Source of the DNA: JAICWP01 sp035278025
GTDB taxonomy: Bacteria > Acidobacteriota > Terriglobia > Terriglobales > Acidobacteriaceae
Assembly (NCBI GenBank): GCA_035278025.1
Contig: DATEJK010000006.1
Coordinates: 1-64,000 of the forward strand
Reading direction: 5' to 3'
DNA: 64,000 nt
In this document: piece after piece, positions 25,873 to 34,686 of the stretch
How the letters are laid out: the number at the start of each line of letters is the position of its first letter
Position numbering within the stretch: position 1 is the stretch's first letter
Translations under genes and position numbers: made by a program
The notes under the pieces: generated by a model
The model's input: only the letters and a program-made list of their open reading frames with translations
Told to the model about the DNA's origin: nothing
Database searches by the model: none

Positions 25873-28800
25873 CTAGAAGTGCAATTTCAACGCAAACTGG
25901 ATCTGTCGCTGCGGTATCACGGTGGAGGTGATCACGCCCGCAGCGCCAGGTCCATCGGTAATGGTGGCATCCGGCTGAGAAAACACGGCATGGTTGAAGG
26001 CGTTGAAAAACTCGCCGCGAAACTCCAGGTTGACTCGCTCGGTAACGTTAAAGAATTTGCGCGCCGACAGGTCCGCGGTAGTGGCCCCCGGGCCTTCCAG
26101 TATGTTCTTGCCGGCATTGCCGAAGCATCCCTTCGGGCAGTTGGGAACGGGAAAGTCATTTACGTTGAACCACAAGCTCGGACTGCGGTTGGGGAGGTCG
26201 CCGTTGCCAATCCGATTCGAGCGTTGCAACCCGGGAGAGCCGGTGTTGCTCGGGTCAAATCCGATTTGTGGCGAGAAGGGAAATCCCGAACGAAGGGTGA
26301 TGATTCCTCCCACGTGCCATCCACCCAGTACTGCGTCGAGCACACCGCCCCGGTTCAAGAATGGGTGGCCCTTTCCGACCGGCAGCTCGTAGTCAACGCT
26401 GTTGACCCATCGCTTGCGATTATCGAAGTCCGCCAGGCCTTTTTCGGCGGCGATGTTGTAGCTGTCCTGCGGCCAGGGGGAATTGCAGCAAATTTCCGGC
26501 TGGTCGTTGATGGCTTTGCTGTAAGTGAAAGCGCTCAGGAAATAAAGGCCATGGCTGGTCCGCTTTTCGGCCTTGAGCTGAAACGCGTGATAGGTGGAAC
26601 TCCCGCCATTCGTGATTGAGGTGAAGGTTCCAAACTGGGGATAGGGCGCCAAGGCCTGATCGAAAGTGGGCTGAGGCGCAGGAATCTGATTAAGATCGCG
26701 AAGAACCTGGAGGTGGGTGCCCTTGGTCCCTACATAGGCCGGGCTGATGACAATCTGACCTGGCAGTTCATACTCGAGGTCAACATTCCACTGGTCATAA
26801 ACCGGGGTTTGTGGGTTGAAATCCTGGCTGGTCACGCCGGCCAAGGGTGCATTAAGGGGATTCAGAGGCGGGAATCCAGTGGCCAGTGTAAGCGAGGGTG
26901 TTATCCCATCGCTGTTAAAGGTAGGCTCATAGAAAAATGGGAGATTGTAGTCAAGCTGCAGCGGATCACCGGTGCGAATTTCGTAAAAGACAAAGAACCG
27001 GCCGTATCCGGCTCGAACCACTAATGGTTTGGATGGAAGCGGGCTATAGGCTAACCCGACGCGCGGCGCGAAGTTGTCTTTGTGGGGGGTTGCCAGTTTT
27101 TCGGGATACCCCGGGGTGCCGGCGGGAACGATAATTCCCTTGGCATAGTCGAAATTGCTCATCTTGTTGTGGGCTTCATAGAGCGGCGTGGCGTAGTCGT
27201 AGCGCAGGCCCAGGTCGAGCGTCAGCTGGGAGGTGGCTTTGTAGGTGTCCTGAACGAACGCCCCGTATGTGTGCTGGCGATTGCCGAAGTAGGTGATGGT
27301 CGAAATCACCGAAGTGACGGGCAGCCCCAAAAGCATGTCCGCCAGACCGTTGCCGCTGCCATCTCCCAGCGAACCGGCATCGGACGTAAATTGGCCGCTG
27401 AACGAGAGGTTGCCGCGCGGCTGGCCTATTTGCAGCAGGTTGAACTGGTCAAAGCGGAACTGCGGTCCCAGCTTGATCAGGTGCTTGCCATGCACAAAGC
27501 TTAGCGTGTCATTGAGTTGAATAGCCTGGGTGGTGCTGCGGGTGGGCGTAAACGTCGGCTCGCCAAGTCCGGCGTACTGACCGGGGGCGAACCAGGTCAG
27601 CCCGTTGATCAGAGGATCGTTTGGGGTTCCAGGTACCAGCAGATTGGGAGGCGGATAGTGCTGCCCGTAAGTAGGAGAGTTGGAGATGTAATGGACGCGG
27701 TTGAACCCGACCCGCAATGCGTTTACCAGGTTGGGGCTTACTGTATCGGTCAAGCCGAGGACCAAACCCTCGGCGTTGAGCGGCCGATTGCCGGTGTTGT
27801 ACTCACCTCCATCGGCAATTCCGGAAAACACCGGCGCCTGGAAGCGAGTGTCTTTAGTCAGTGAGAATCTTTGAAACAATTGGACTTTGCTGGTGAGGTT
27901 CTCATCGGCTCGCGCATCCATCTGATCAACCCGGTCATTGCCAGGCGCATTCACCAGGTAGTTGTTGGCCAGGGCTCCCGGCACGTTGGGGGAGGGATAA
28001 AGAGCGGCATAATTCAGGCCAATGCTGTTCATGGCGGCGGAGGGAATCACGTTGGCCTGTCCCGGAATGGGGAGGCCGGTTACCGGATCGAATCCGAAAC
28101 CATCGCGCACCGTCGAGCCGTTCACCGTGCGCGTGGTGGCGGGATTGTAGATTTCATTGTTGAACACCGGCCGGCCTAGCGCATCCACGCAGGGGGAAGT
28201 TCCATCCGGCCCACAGCTCATAGACTGGGTTCCGAGAATGTCGCTGAAATTTCCGGAGCGCTCGCCGGCGGTGGGAATGGTGGCAAAGTCCGTCGTTGCC
28301 GAGTGGATCCGGGTGCCTTCGTAATCCACGAAGAAGAAAGCCTTGTCCTTTTTGATGGGACCGCCCAGCGCGCCTCCAAACTGGTTTTGCTTGTAGGGCG
28401 CTTTGGGCTGATCGGGCGACTCAAAGAATCCGCGCGCGTCAAAAGCGTCATTGCGCAGGAACTCCCAGGCTTCGCCATGAAACTGGTTGGTGCCCGACTT
28501 GGTGCTGGCATTGATTACGGCGCCGCCGCTGCGCCCGAATTCCGGGGAATAGTTCGAGGTCTGAATCTTGAATTCGGCGATCGCATCCACGCTGCTGAGT
28601 ATCGCAACATCTCCGTTGTCATTGGAGTTGTTGTCAATACCATCAAGAATGAAGTTGTTCTGGTCGCCACGGGTTCCGTTCACAGAGAAGCTTCCCCCCG
28701 TATTGCCGTTGGTCGGCGCGCTGCCTCCATTGACCGGGCCTTCGATAACTTTGGCGACGCCGGCGCTGAGCTCGGCCAGATCCGTATACCGTCGCCCATT

Positions 28801-29241
28801 CAGGGGTAATTGCTCCACTTGCTGGGCGGCGACCACATCGCCCAGAGAAGCTGATTCCGTTTCCAATTGCGGAGGCTGACCGCTGACCTCGGTGGTTTGT
28901 GAAACCGACCCCACCTTCAAGCTGAAATCGAGCCGCAGCCTCTGCTGAACGTTGAGGACGATGCCGGTGCGCGCCTCTGTCTGGAATCCGCTGGCCGTGA
29001 CCGAAACGGAATACCTGCCAATTTTCAGGGGGTTGAGCACGTAATCGCCGTCCGGTCCACTCTTAACCGTGGTCTTGATTCCAGTGTCGATCGCGGTGGC
29101 TGTAACCGTGGCGCTGGGCACGACGGCACCGGTAGCATCGCGAACCGTGCCGACCACCGTGGCAGTGTCAACTTGAGCAAACCCCGACAAAGCCGCGGTG
29201 AGTACCCAAAGGAGACCAGCAACCAACATGACCCTTCTCAT
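25873..29241 (-). CDS. TonB-dependent receptor with carboxypeptidase-regulatory-like domain (Oar type)
   Basis: This 1122-aa outer-membrane protein has a signal peptide (MRRVMLVAGLLWVLTAALSGFAQ), then a CarboxypepD_reg-like beta-sandwich (residues about 25-110: ATVVGTVRDATGAVVPSATVTATA), a plug domain (LPLNGRRYTDL ... NNFILDGIDNN), and a long beta-barrel ending in an aromatic residue (FALKLHF). This is the acidobacterial/Oar type, proposed to bring in or hold large substrates; no TonB box is evident. ATG 29241 follows GGAGG by 8 bases, so the nine codons upstream were excluded. It sits next to the exported enzymes at 20465-25846 and is presumably their transport partner. Confidence 0.88.
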   Translation of the reverse strand: MRRVMLVAGLLWVLTAALSGFAQVDTATVVGTVRDATGAVVPSATVTATAIDTGIKTTVKSGPDGDYVLNPLKIGRYSVSVTASGFQTEARTGIVLNVQQRLRLDFSLKVGSVSQTTEVSGQPPQLETESASLGDVVAAQQVEQLPLNGRRYTDLAELSAGVAKVIEGPVNGGSAPTNGNTGGSFSVNGTRGDQNNFILDGIDNNSNDNGDVAILSSVDAIAEFKIQTSNYSPEFGRSGGAVINASTKSGTNQFHGEAWEFLRNDAFDARGFFESPDQPKAPYKQNQFGGALGGPIKKDKAFFFVDYEGTRIHSATTDFATIPTAGERSGNFSDILGTQSMSCGPDGTSPCVDALGRPVFNNEIYNPATTRTVNGSTVRDGFGFDPVTGLPIPGQANVIPSAAMNSIGLNYAALYPSPNVPGALANNYLVNAPGNDRVDQMDARADENLTSKVQLFQRFSLTKDTRFQAPVFSGIADGGEYNTGNRPLNAEGLVLGLTDTVSPNLVNALRVGFNRVHYISNSPTYGQHYPPPNLLVPGTPNDPLINGLTWFAPGQYAGLGEPTFTPTRSTTQAIQLNDTLSFVHGKHLIKLGPQFRFDQFNLLQIGQPRGNLSFSGQFTSDAGSLGDGSGNGLADMLLGLPVTSVISTITYFGNRQHTYGAFVQDTYKATSQLTLDLGLRYDYATPLYEAHNKMSNFDYAKGIIVPAGTPGYPEKLATPHKDNFAPRVGLAYSPLPSKPLVVRAGYGRFFVFYEIRTGDPLQLDYNLPFFYEPTFNSDGITPSLTLATGFPPLNPLNAPLAGVTSQDFNPQTPVYDQWNVDLEYELPGQIVISPAYVGTKGTHLQVLRDLNQIPAPQPTFDQALAPYPQFGTFTSITNGGSSTYHAFQLKAEKRTSHGLYFLSAFTYSKAINDQPEICCNSPWPQDSYNIAAEKGLADFDNRKRWVNSVDYELPVGKGHPFLNRGGVLDAVLGGWHVGGIITLRSGFPFSPQIGFDPSNTGSPGLQRSNRIGNGDLPNRSPSLWFNVNDFPVPNCPKGCFGNAGKNILEGPGATTADLSARKFFNVTERVNLEFRGEFFNAFNHAVFSQPDATITDGPGAAGVITSTVIPQRQIQFALKLHF

Positions 29242-29545
29242 ATGCTCGTCCTCCCGCACTGGCGACAAATGCTGCGCCGGAACCGCCGCGAGACACGGCG
29301 GCGCGCCTGTGGCGTTGGATTTTCCCGGCGCCGCACACGCTACTGCTCTTTCGAATGCTTGTCAATCGCTTTTTTATTTGGACCTTATGGTTTCATTTAA
29401 TTACGTTTGACCCGGGAGGCAGTTCTGGCGAAAAAAGACGGCCGCTTGGCATCTCACGCATTGGCCGGCCGCTTAGCTGAATCTTCTCCGCGCCGCGAGC
29501 GGCGTGTGGTGTTTAGTTATTGATTGCGCCGAGTAGACCCTGATC
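29242..29545. other. upstream region of the TonB-dependent receptor gene
   Basis: This 304-bp stretch lies between the amidohydrolase stop and the receptor start, both on the minus strand. It has an A/T-rich patch at 29366-29405 and a TTGACA (29365-29360), with TAGCGT 17 bases later (29342-29337), as a weak promoter candidate for the receptor gene. No other signal is convincing. Confidence 0.35.
29337..29365 (-). promoter_or_regulatory. candidate sigma-70 promoter of the receptor gene
   Basis: A perfect -35 box TTGACA and a poor -10 box TAGCGT at 17-bp spacing lie about 95 bp upstream of the receptor ATG, next to an A/T-rich patch. The -10 match is weak, so this is a guess based on the -35 box. 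Confidence 0.25.
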
Positions 29546-30769
29546 TCAGGTGGAGAGATGCAACAGCCGGGCTGCGTTCTGGTAGTACACCTTCTTGAGC
29601 ACGGGGTCGGCCAGTTCGACGCCATAGATTTTCCAGCGGCCCTGCGGCGGAATTTTTGCCGGAGCATAATCGAAGTACTCATCGCCGCTTTCAAGAAAGC
29701 GGTAATAGATTTCGTAAAGAGGGTCGCCAAACACCTGCTGAGGAAACTCGTCGCCGTGGGGAGTCGCATCGGTGCCGAACAGGATGCGGTCCTGGTATTT
29801 GTCGAAGAACCTGCGGGCAGTACGGGGCTGGCGGCCGAGTTCGCCAATGCGGGCTGCAATATCTACCGCCATATTCGGAAAACGATCGAGATTTTCCGAC
29901 ACGTTTTCCAGGTTTTCGGCGAAATTTCCCACGTGCAACACCACGAACTGGGTGTTTGGATGCCGGGCCATCACGCGATTCCGCGCTTCGAGCAGTTCGG
30001 CATTGCTGGGAAAATCGTGATCATAAAAAGACCAATCAGGGTGGTTGTTCAACTCTTCGTAGCGCTCGTTAAAGCGGTCCGTGGGCAGGAAAAAAGCGAC
30101 GGGATCGGAGACGTGAATGGCCACGGGAATATTCAACTGCGCGCAGGCGTCCCACATGGGGTCAAACCTGCGGTCGTCAATTTTCACCAGCGTGCCTGAA
30201 GTGATGTTCTCCCGCAGGTAAAGCCCCAGGGTCTTGAGAATTTTCAGTCCTTTGGCGCCGTCACGGTGCGCCTGCTCGATCGCTTGCGCCTGAATCTTGG
30301 GATAATCCGGTTCCTTGAACCGCGAGTAACAGGGCTCGGTGAAAGTGTAGAAACGTCCGGGAAAAGCGCGGTCGTATTTTGCCACCGCGTCCGCCAGGCC
30401 GGCGTAATAACCCCCGGTGAGGTTCACCATGGCACGCAGGTTCTTGCGGTCCATGACCGCGAGCAGTTCCTGGGGGGTGCCCAGATACTGGCGCTGGGGC
30501 GCAAGTTCTACGCCCTTTTCCGATTTCTTTGACACCGAGATGTGGGTATGGAAATCAATGGCGGGATAGCGCGAGCGCGCGACGCTTGTCTCGCGGACGT
30601 GCAGCATGCTTTTGGGCTCGTACTCGACCAGCGGCAATGGCTTGCTGGGGGCGGATGCAGCGGACGAGGGATTCCGGACTTGGTTATCGGAGGCATGGGC
30701 AATATCCGGCGCGGCCGCCACGCCCAGCAGCATTCCCGTTCCCACCAGCCATTGTCTGCGGTTGATCAC
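29546..30769 (-). CDS. Tat-exported amidohydrolase-family protein
   Basis: This 407-aa TIM-barrel metal-dependent hydrolase (amidohydrolase 2 type) begins MINRRQWLVGTGMLLGVAAAP, a Tat-like signal. The metal-binding HxH lies in AIDFHTHISV, and later ligands appear in NIPVAIHVSD, FVVLHVGNF and ILFGTDATPHGDEF. The start codon is GTG 30769, 5-6 bases after GAGGAGGG. Members of this branch act as decarboxylases or lactonases. The real substrate is unknown. It shares strand and Tat export with the neighbouring genes. Confidence 0.75.
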   Translation of the reverse strand: MINRRQWLVGTGMLLGVAAAPDIAHASDNQVRNPSSAASAPSKPLPLVEYEPKSMLHVRETSVARSRYPAIDFHTHISVSKKSEKGVELAPQRQYLGTPQELLAVMDRKNLRAMVNLTGGYYAGLADAVAKYDRAFPGRFYTFTEPCYSRFKEPDYPKIQAQAIEQAHRDGAKGLKILKTLGLYLRENITSGTLVKIDDRRFDPMWDACAQLNIPVAIHVSDPVAFFLPTDRFNERYEELNNHPDWSFYDHDFPSNAELLEARNRVMARHPNTQFVVLHVGNFAENLENVSENLDRFPNMAVDIAARIGELGRQPRTARRFFDKYQDRILFGTDATPHGDEFPQQVFGDPLYEIYYRFLESGDEYFDYAPAKIPPQGRWKIYGVELADPVLKKVYYQNAARLLHLST

Positions 30770-30856
30770 TCGCCCTCCTCACTTCCGGAATGTGAACCGT
30801 CACTATAGCAAGAAACGAGACTGGGCAAGATTTTGCTTCCCGTGGCTCTCCGCACA

Positions 30857-32650
30857 TTATTGCTGTGCCGTGATGGGAAGAATCAGAGCCGAAGGATGCT
30901 TCGCATCATGAAGCACAGTGTTGGTGGCCGGCTTCGGGCTTTGGTCCGATTCCGGATCTTCTCCGGTGTTGAGGTTCCTGTCAAAACGAGGGAAGTTGCT
31001 ACTGCTGATCTCCAGCCGCAACCTGTGGCCTTTGCGAAACACATTGCCGGTTGCCCATAAATCCACTGTGAACTTATAAGTCTGGCCGGGCCTCATCAGT
31101 TCGGGCTTCTCAGCAGAATTGCGGTAGCGCGCACGAATAATCCCCTCGGTCAGATTGCGGGCAAAACCTTCCGGCGTCACATCCACCAGCTTGGCGGTAA
31201 AGTCAGTATCCACAGCAGAGGAACTGGCATACAGGTCGAGGCTCACCGGGCCGGTCACTTCCATGTCTTGGGCGAGAATGGGCGTGCTATAAACCAGCAC
31301 ATCGCTTCGTTCCTCCGCTGTGTGCTGGTCCCGGGGTCCAGGTTCGATGTGGGCTGAGTCACAACACAATGGTCCACCGATGGTGGGCACGGGATGCGCA
31401 GGATCGTAAACATAACGGTCAGATGGTTCCCGACCCGGCGCTGTGGCGGAGAGTGAACCATCACCAGCGGACGAGTTTGCCCGACCCGCCGAATGCAGGT
31501 AGTAGCGGGTATAGCGCGCACGGGGCGGAGGCCAGTCATCCACATCCCTCCATTGGTTAGCACCCATCTCGAACATCCGCACCCTTTTCTTGCTGGAGAA
31601 CTGGTTATTCACATTTTTGAACAGGTGGTCGTACCAGCTTAGGGTAACTTGCTGCTCGTCGAATGACGCCGAGGGACCAAAATCCACATCCCCCACTTTG
31701 CGCTCGGAGCCGGCATGCCCGCCAAGGGCAATCAGCAGATGCTGGCCGGCGCGAGCGGCTTCCGTTCGGGCGTGCAATTTGAGTCCTACGTAGTTGCGCA
31801 GTGACCCGCCAAGAAAGATGTCGTACCAGGCGGCAATGGTTAAGGAGGGCACGTTGATATCCGGGTAGTGCTCGTCCACGGCTACGCGCTTCCAATATTC
31901 GTCGTAGGAAGGATGACTTAGCCAGTCGAGGAAATAGGGCGCGAGACTGCGAGTCAGCTCTTTATCAGGCGACGTGGCTGGCAAAGGAAAAAGAGGGTAG
32001 CGGTCAAGAGGAAGTTTCCAGATTCCGTCCAAGGCGTTGGTATGGTCGCGGACCACGCGATCCAGCGTGTCCTGCGCCAGAATAGAGGTCCAGGATTCAT
32101 TGAACCATTGCTCGAAGGCTCCACCCTGGTAGGTCCACCCTTCATGATAATTGCTGGCCGTTACCGCCGGGCAGATGCCGGCCAGGTGCGGCGGGTGTGA
32201 GATGGCCGCGAGCATCTGGGTGGCGCCGACATAGGAACCACCAAACATGCCTACCCTGCCATCCGACCAGGGCAGCGCCGCCGCCCATTCCACGGTGTCA
32301 TAGCCATCGTTCGGCTCGTGGACAAATGGATACCACTCTCCCTCCGACTGGTAGCGTCCGCGCGTATCCTGAATCACCACGACATAGCCGCGGGCAGCTG
32401 CCTCGAGCCCGAAGCCGACCTCGCCCATGGCTCCCTTGTTATATGGGGTGCGCTCCAGCAATACGGGAAACTTGCCCCCGCCCTTAGGGTGGTAAACGTC
32501 GGCACGCAGAATCACGCCATCCCTCATCCTTACTGAGACATCGGGCTCGAGCGCCACCTGGTAGGAGTCGAACGCAAACAGGCCGGAAGCGGCCGACACA
32601 AACATCAATATCGTGATGAAAGCGGGCGTGATTCTTTGTCGAAGGCTCAA
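30857..32650 (-). CDS. secreted CocE/NonD family hydrolase (X-Pro dipeptidyl-peptidase-like)
   Basis: This 597-aa protein has a signal peptide (ITPAFITILMFVSAASGLFA). The alpha/beta-hydrolase core carries the nucleophile serine in MFGGSYVGATQ, preceded by VVVIQDTRGRYQSEGEW, which is typical of the CocE/S15 group. The C-terminal half is the jelly-roll domain (VSLDLYASSSAVDTDFTAKLVDVTPEG). Family members cleave esters, amides or X-Pro bonds. The likely start is TTG 32650 after GCGGAG; an ATG seven bases upstream is out of frame. It is the first gene of the minus-strand set and lies next to the exopolysaccharide terminator. Confidence 0.82.
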   Translation of the reverse strand: MSLRQRITPAFITILMFVSAASGLFAFDSYQVALEPDVSVRMRDGVILRADVYHPKGGGKFPVLLERTPYNKGAMGEVGFGLEAAARGYVVVIQDTRGRYQSEGEWYPFVHEPNDGYDTVEWAAALPWSDGRVGMFGGSYVGATQMLAAISHPPHLAGICPAVTASNYHEGWTYQGGAFEQWFNESWTSILAQDTLDRVVRDHTNALDGIWKLPLDRYPLFPLPATSPDKELTRSLAPYFLDWLSHPSYDEYWKRVAVDEHYPDINVPSLTIAAWYDIFLGGSLRNYVGLKLHARTEAARAGQHLLIALGGHAGSERKVGDVDFGPSASFDEQQVTLSWYDHLFKNVNNQFSSKKRVRMFEMGANQWRDVDDWPPPRARYTRYYLHSAGRANSSAGDGSLSATAPGREPSDRYVYDPAHPVPTIGGPLCCDSAHIEPGPRDQHTAEERSDVLVYSTPILAQDMEVTGPVSLDLYASSSAVDTDFTAKLVDVTPEGFARNLTEGIIRARYRNSAEKPELMRPGQTYKFTVDLWATGNVFRKGHRLRLEISSSNFPRFDRNLNTGEDPESDQSPKPATNTVLHDAKHPSALILPITAQQ

Positions 32651-32704
32651 GGCTCATCTCCGCAGGGGATTGTAGCTCACTCGTATTGTGTCCCAGCGGG
32701 CCAC

Positions 32705-32734
32705 AAAAAAAAGGGCACGCTCTTGCGTGCCCTT
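32705..32734 (-). terminator. strong intrinsic terminator of the exopolysaccharide locus
   Basis: On the minus strand a perfect 10-bp stem AAGGGCACGC / GCGTGCCCTT (32734-32725 and 32720-32711) with an AAGA loop is followed by an unbroken run of T residues (32712-32705, the first two shared with the stem). It starts about 25 bp after the stop of the WecG-like gene and separates the polysaccharide locus from the CocE gene. Confidence 0.85.
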
Positions 32735-32759
32735 GGAATGCGCTTCTGCTGCTGGAGGA

Positions 32760-33581
32760 CTAAGCCGCCCGCGAAACCAGCCCGCTCCCAGGTGTGCCGG
32801 GCTGAATCTTGTAGCGCTTTAGACCGGTAAGCTGGAGACAGATCTTTACCAGGAATTCAGGGTTGTTGACGAGGTAACGCTTCCACAGTCTGGCCGGCTC
32901 CTGAATAAGCCTGTGAAGCCACTGAAGTCCAGCCTTTTTTATCCATGCCGGCGAGTCTTTCAGCAGTCCAGCATGGATATCGAATGCCGCGCCCACACCC
33001 AGCATCAGCCTGGTGTCGAGCTTGTGAATGAAGTCGGCCATGAAGCGCTCCTGCTTGGGCGTGCTCAGCCCCACCCAGAACAGGTCCGGCTTGAGGTCCG
33101 CGACACGCTGAATCAGTTCACTTTCTTCAGCCTCGTTCAACTTACGAAACGGAGGACAGTGGGCGCCGAGAATACGTATCCCGGGAAATCCGCGCTGAAG
33201 CTCGCTTTGGAGCCGCTGCGCGACCCCCGGCTTGCCGCCGTACAGGAAATGGGTGTAGCCCCTGGCCAGCGACAGGCGGCAGATTTCCAGCATAAGGTCC
33301 GGCCCGTAGACGCGCTCCATGGCGCCAAAGCCTTGCCATCGCCCCACCCACACGGTGGGCATGCCATCGGGGGTGGTGAGAAAGGAATTATTTAGAATGG
33401 CCTTCAGGCTCTCGTCTCTTTGCGTCTCCATCACCCCGTGCACACCGGTGACGCACACGTAGCCCTTCCGGCCGCTGCGGAGAGCGGCATCAACCGCCGA
33501 CACAGCCGTTTGCATGTTGAGAGCGTTGATGCCGACTCCAAGCACGTTGGCCCGGGGACAGTCAGTCAGAGGCAACGGCAT
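32760..33581 (-). CDS. WecG/TagA/CpsF-family glycosyltransferase (GT26)
   Basis: This 273-aa GT26 enzyme has the family motifs: TPDG at residues 70-73 with the catalytic-type aspartate, GGKPG at 115-119, STPKQE at 173-178, and the C-terminal LIQEPARLWKRYLVNN helix. It adds a sugar, in relatives N-acetyl-mannosaminuronate or ManNAc, onto a lipid-linked acceptor at the inner membrane. The ATG at 33581 overlaps the epimerase gene by 20 bp. The longer frame upstream lies in that gene and was excluded. It is the last gene of the locus. Confidence 0.88.
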   Translation of the reverse strand: MPLPLTDCPRANVLGVGINALNMQTAVSAVDAALRSGRKGYVCVTGVHGVMETQRDESLKAILNNSFLTTPDGMPTVWVGRWQGFGAMERVYGPDLMLEICRLSLARGYTHFLYGGKPGVAQRLQSELQRGFPGIRILGAHCPPFRKLNEAEESELIQRVADLKPDLFWVGLSTPKQERFMADFIHKLDTRLMLGVGAAFDIHAGLLKDSPAWIKKAGLQWLHRLIQEPARLWKRYLVNNPEFLVKICLQLTGLKRYKIQPGTPGSGLVSRAA

Positions 33582-34572
33582 GTTCTGTCTCGGCGGCCTG
33601 CATGCGGTCGGCGGCACGCAATTCTTCCTCAATCCACCGGTAGGTGACGGCGAGTCCGTCTTCGAGTGTGATGGAAGGCTCCCATCCGAGCGCCTGCCGC
33701 AACCGCGTGTTGTCGCTATTTCGCCCGCGCACGCCTTGCGGCTTGGCCAGGTCATGCCGCTTTCTCAGCCGCTTGCCAGCAAGCTTGGCGATGATGTCCA
33801 CCAGCCCATCTACCGTCACCAGCCGGTCGGTGCCGAGGTTGAGGGCATCACGATAATTGGAAGCCATCAGCCGGATCAGACCCTCAACGCAGTCGTCTAT
33901 GTACATGAACGAACGCGTTTGCCGGCCGTCGCCCCAGATTTCGATCTCCTCCCCATCCGCGAGCAGAGCAACTTTGCGGCAGATTGCCGCTGGAGCCTTC
34001 TCCTTGCCGCCTTCATACGTTCCCTGCGGCCCATAGACGTTGTGGAAACGGACGATTCGGGTTTCGAAGTTATAGTCCTTCTGGTAGTAGCGGCACAATT
34101 CTTCCGTAAACAGTTTTTCCCAGCCATAGCCGGGCTCCGGGTCGGCGGGAAAAGCGTCTTCTTCTTTTAGTGGCGTTACCTCTGCCGCCCTCTGTTTCGA
34201 TTGGGCGTAGATGCAAGCCGAAGAAGAAAACAGATATTTCCGGATGCCGTTGATCCGGCTGGCTTCCAGCATATGTGCGTTGATCAGGATATTGTTTCTG
34301 GAAATATCAGCCAGATAAACGGTGATATAGCCGATTCCTCCCATGTCGGCGGCCAGATTGTAAACCTGATCTATTCCACGGGTAGCCTGCAGACAATTGT
34401 GCCAGCGGCGCAGGTCGAGGATTTCAAACTCATCGGCGGCACTGGCCTCGAACTCAGGTTCTTTCAAGTCAACACCGCGAACCCAGAAGCCGTCGCGCTT
34501 CAGACGGCGCACCAGATGGTGCCCGATGAAGCCTCCGGCCCCGGTAACCAATATGCGATCCTTATGAATCAT
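33562..34572 (-). CDS. GDP-mannose 3,5-epimerase
   Basis: This 336-aa short-chain-type sugar-nucleotide epimerase closely resembles plant GDP-mannose 3',5'-epimerase. Shared blocks include GAGGFIG, NLAADMGG, SSACIY (catalytic cysteine region), YGWEK (Y-x3-K), GGKEKAPAAICRK and GVRGRNSDN. It would convert GDP-D-mannose to GDP-L-galactose or GDP-L-gulose in the cytoplasm. ATG 34572 follows AAGGGAG. The plant pathway serves vitamin C; here the product is presumably a donor for the exopolysaccharide. dTDP- or UDP-sugar epimerases lack this SSACIY/EKAPAA combination. Confidence 0.85.
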   Translation of the reverse strand: MIHKDRILVTGAGGFIGHHLVRRLKRDGFWVRGVDLKEPEFEASAADEFEILDLRRWHNCLQATRGIDQVYNLAADMGGIGYITVYLADISRNNILINAHMLEASRINGIRKYLFSSSACIYAQSKQRAAEVTPLKEEDAFPADPEPGYGWEKLFTEELCRYYQKDYNFETRIVRFHNVYGPQGTYEGGKEKAPAAICRKVALLADGEEIEIWGDGRQTRSFMYIDDCVEGLIRLMASNYRDALNLGTDRLVTVDGLVDIIAKLAGKRLRKRHDLAKPQGVRGRNSDNTRLRQALGWEPSITLEDGLAVTYRWIEEELRAADRMQAAETEHAVASD

Positions 34573-34686
34573 AGCCAACTCCCTTTCTGTAATCGGAATT
34601 TGCAAAGCAGCGCGCGGGAAGAGCATCAAAATGCCGTCACATGGCGGCGAAGTTTTCCCCCGCGATCCCCGCGGCGATAAATGAGG

